Notes under the pieces: model-generated
The model's input: only the letters and a program-made list of their open reading frames with translations
What the model was told of the DNA's origin: nothing
Database searches by the model: none
Part shown: positions 5,918-6,798 of the stretch, in pieces
How the letters are laid out: every line of letters begins with the position of its first letter
Numbering within the stretch: the first letter of the stretch is position 1
Source of the DNA: CAZFAP01 sp964516325
Lineage (GTDB): Bacteria > Auribacterota > JABMQX01
Direction of reading: 5' to 3'
DNA length: 6,798 bases
Assembly: GCA_964516325.1 (NCBI GenBank)
Contig: CAZFAP010000218.1
Span: 1 to 6,798, forward strand
Made by a program: the position numbers and the translations under genes

Positions 5918-6640
5918 TCACTCCCACCACATGAACTGCTCCATGTCGCGCAGCCGCTTATCCAGTTCTTTTCGGGACATCCACGCCGCACGCCCGTCGC
6001 AGAAGGAAAGGTTTCCGCCCCCGGTGTGAATTTCCGTCCCGACATCAAAATTCGATTCCGGCATGAAGTGCCCATCGTTGAGCGAGTAGCCGGACTCGTC
6101 AACCAGCAGGATCGTCTTCGACGGATTCTTGATAAGCGTCAGCATGACTCCCTCCCCCATGAAAGCGCCGTTTCTGTCTTCCTCGATGCGGCAGTTCATG
6201 GGGTAGCTAAACCCTCTTGCTTTCCCCGGCGGCGCCGCGGACGGGCAGAGGTAAACGTTACTCGACGACTTGTACCATGCGTCGTCCATCTTCTTGTACC
6301 GCTGGAGTCCATCATACACGTAGGTCCACAGTTCCCCTTCTTCTATCCGGATTCGCTGGCAAGACGCCGGGTCCTGCGGATAGGACACATAATTCCCGCC
6401 AACGACGTAACTCCCCTGCGGTGTTCTCCCCATCCGTCCCGTATGGGGCAACCGGCTGTCGAACTCGTTGGCGTACATGAACATCGCGGACGTGATCTGC
6501 CGCATGTTGCTGAGGCACGTTATGGCTCGCCCCTTCTCTTTTGCTGACTGCAACACCGGCAAAAGCAGCGCCGCCAATGTCGCGACGATAGCGATGACGA
6601 CAAGAAGCTCAATCAGCGTGAACCCATGTGTCTTCTTCAT
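5918..6640 (-). CDS. Prepilin-type N-terminal cleavage/methylation protein with H-X9-DG motif
   Basis: This 240-residue protein begins with a short basic leader and a class III prepilin signal, 'KKTHG|FTLIELLVVIAIVATLAALLLP'-like. The cleavage site is Gly6/Phe7 and Glu11 is the +5 Glu needed for assembly and methylation; the hydrophobic stalk ends near residue 27. A 'CLSNMRQI---M-MYANE' segment at about 42-59 is typical of the large pseudopilin-like families of Planctomycetes, Verrucomicrobia and Lentisphaerae. Near the C-terminus His205 is followed by exactly nine residues and Asp215-Gly216, the H-X9-DG signature. A prepilin peptidase should process it and leave it at the inner membrane or in a type II secretion or pilus-like fibre; its precise role is unknown. 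The start at 6640 is supported by GGAGG eight bases upstream; the longer TTG frame start at 6658 is not. It is the first gene of the minus-strand series, followed 138 bp later by the secreted peptidase. Confidence 0.93.
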   Translation of the reverse strand: MKKTHGFTLIELLVVIAIVATLAALLLPVLQSAKEKGRAITCLSNMRQITSAMFMYANEFDSRLPHTGRMGRTPQGSYVVGGNYVSYPQDPASCQRIRIEEGELWTYVYDGLQRYKKMDDAWYKSSSNVYLCPSAAPPGKARGFSYPMNCRIEEDRNGAFMGEGVMLTLIKNPSKTILLVDESGYSLNDGHFMPESNFDVGTEIHTGGGNLSFCDGRAAWMSRKELDKRLRDMEQFMWWE

Positions 6641-6648
6641 GGCTGGAA

Positions 6649-6653
6649 CCTCC
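6649..6653 (-). promoter_or_regulatory. Ribosome binding site of the pseudopilin-like gene
   Basis: GGAGG on the minus strand lies eight bases before the ATG at 6640, which makes this start clearly better than the upstream TTG at 6658. That TTG would overlap the site itself. Confidence 0.8.
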
Positions 6654-6699
6654 GGCAAATCATATTACTTGCTTGAACCGCGAAAGACTATCTCGCTTA

Positions 6700-6728
6700 G
6701 ATATATCACCTTCCAGTCGCATTGTCCA
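6700..6728 (-). promoter_or_regulatory. Probable sigma-70-type promoter of the pseudopilin-like gene
   Basis: On the minus strand TGGACA (6723-6728, 5/6 to the -35 consensus), a 17-base spacer and TATATC (6700-6705, 4/6 to the -10 consensus) lie about 60 bases upstream of the ATG at 6640. The surrounding bases are locally AT-rich. Optimal spacing and position make it a reasonable candidate for transcription of this gene and possibly of the two genes after it. Confidence 0.5.
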
Positions 6729-6798
6729 CTCCTCCCATCGCCGGGGTGTGGCTGTATTTGAGTGGGTGACCGCAATGGGTAACGCTTGCCCGCCAAAG

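Noticed and set aside
6641..6798. Small gene upstream of the pseudopilin-like gene
   Set aside because: No frame here has a credible start, ribosome binding site and coding pattern; the stretch is better explained as the promoter and leader.

Overview
The window (about 6.8 kb, moderately GC-rich) looks like chromosomal DNA from an uncultured or little-studied member of the Planctomycetes-Verrucomicrobia-Lentisphaerae group or a similar phylum. Two clues support this. One gene encodes a prepilin-like protein with an exact H-X9-DG motif near its C-terminus, a family greatly expanded in those phyla. A large secreted protein also carries a short 'SSDLxNW ... RFYRV' module that is typical of Verrucomicrobia-like secretomes. 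The assignment is inference; no rRNA or tRNA is present.

Left part (1-1325, plus strand): the 3' end of a RelE/ParE-family toxin gene enters from the left edge. Nineteen bases after it, behind a strong ribosome binding site, comes a gene for a PD-(D/E)XK nuclease-fold protein. The two are probably co-transcribed. The toxin's antitoxin would lie upstream of the window and cannot be seen.

Right part (1322-6640, minus strand, read right to left): three genes in one direction. First is the H-X9-DG pseudopilin-like protein. Next is a 1160-residue secreted protein built as signal peptide, six NHL repeats, a short Verrucomicrobia-type module, and a gingipain-like (C25) cysteine peptidase. The peptidase is split by about 300 residues of AbfB/CBM42-like repeats lying between the catalytic Cys and the C-terminal end of the peptidase fold. 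Last is a cytosolic nitrilase-superfamily amidohydrolase with an intact Glu-Lys-Cys triad. Spacers are about 138 and 153 bp, so the genes may be separate units or a loose operon. The nitrilase gene and the nuclease gene converge and overlap by four bases at their stop codons.

The most interesting object is the multidomain peptidase: a possible arabinofuranose-binding double beta-trefoil nested inside a clan CD protease and tethered to a beta-propeller. The two spacers flanking its gene carry related ACAGGAT-type repeats in opposite orientation. No tRNA, rRNA, CRISPR array, transposase or complete mobile element was found.
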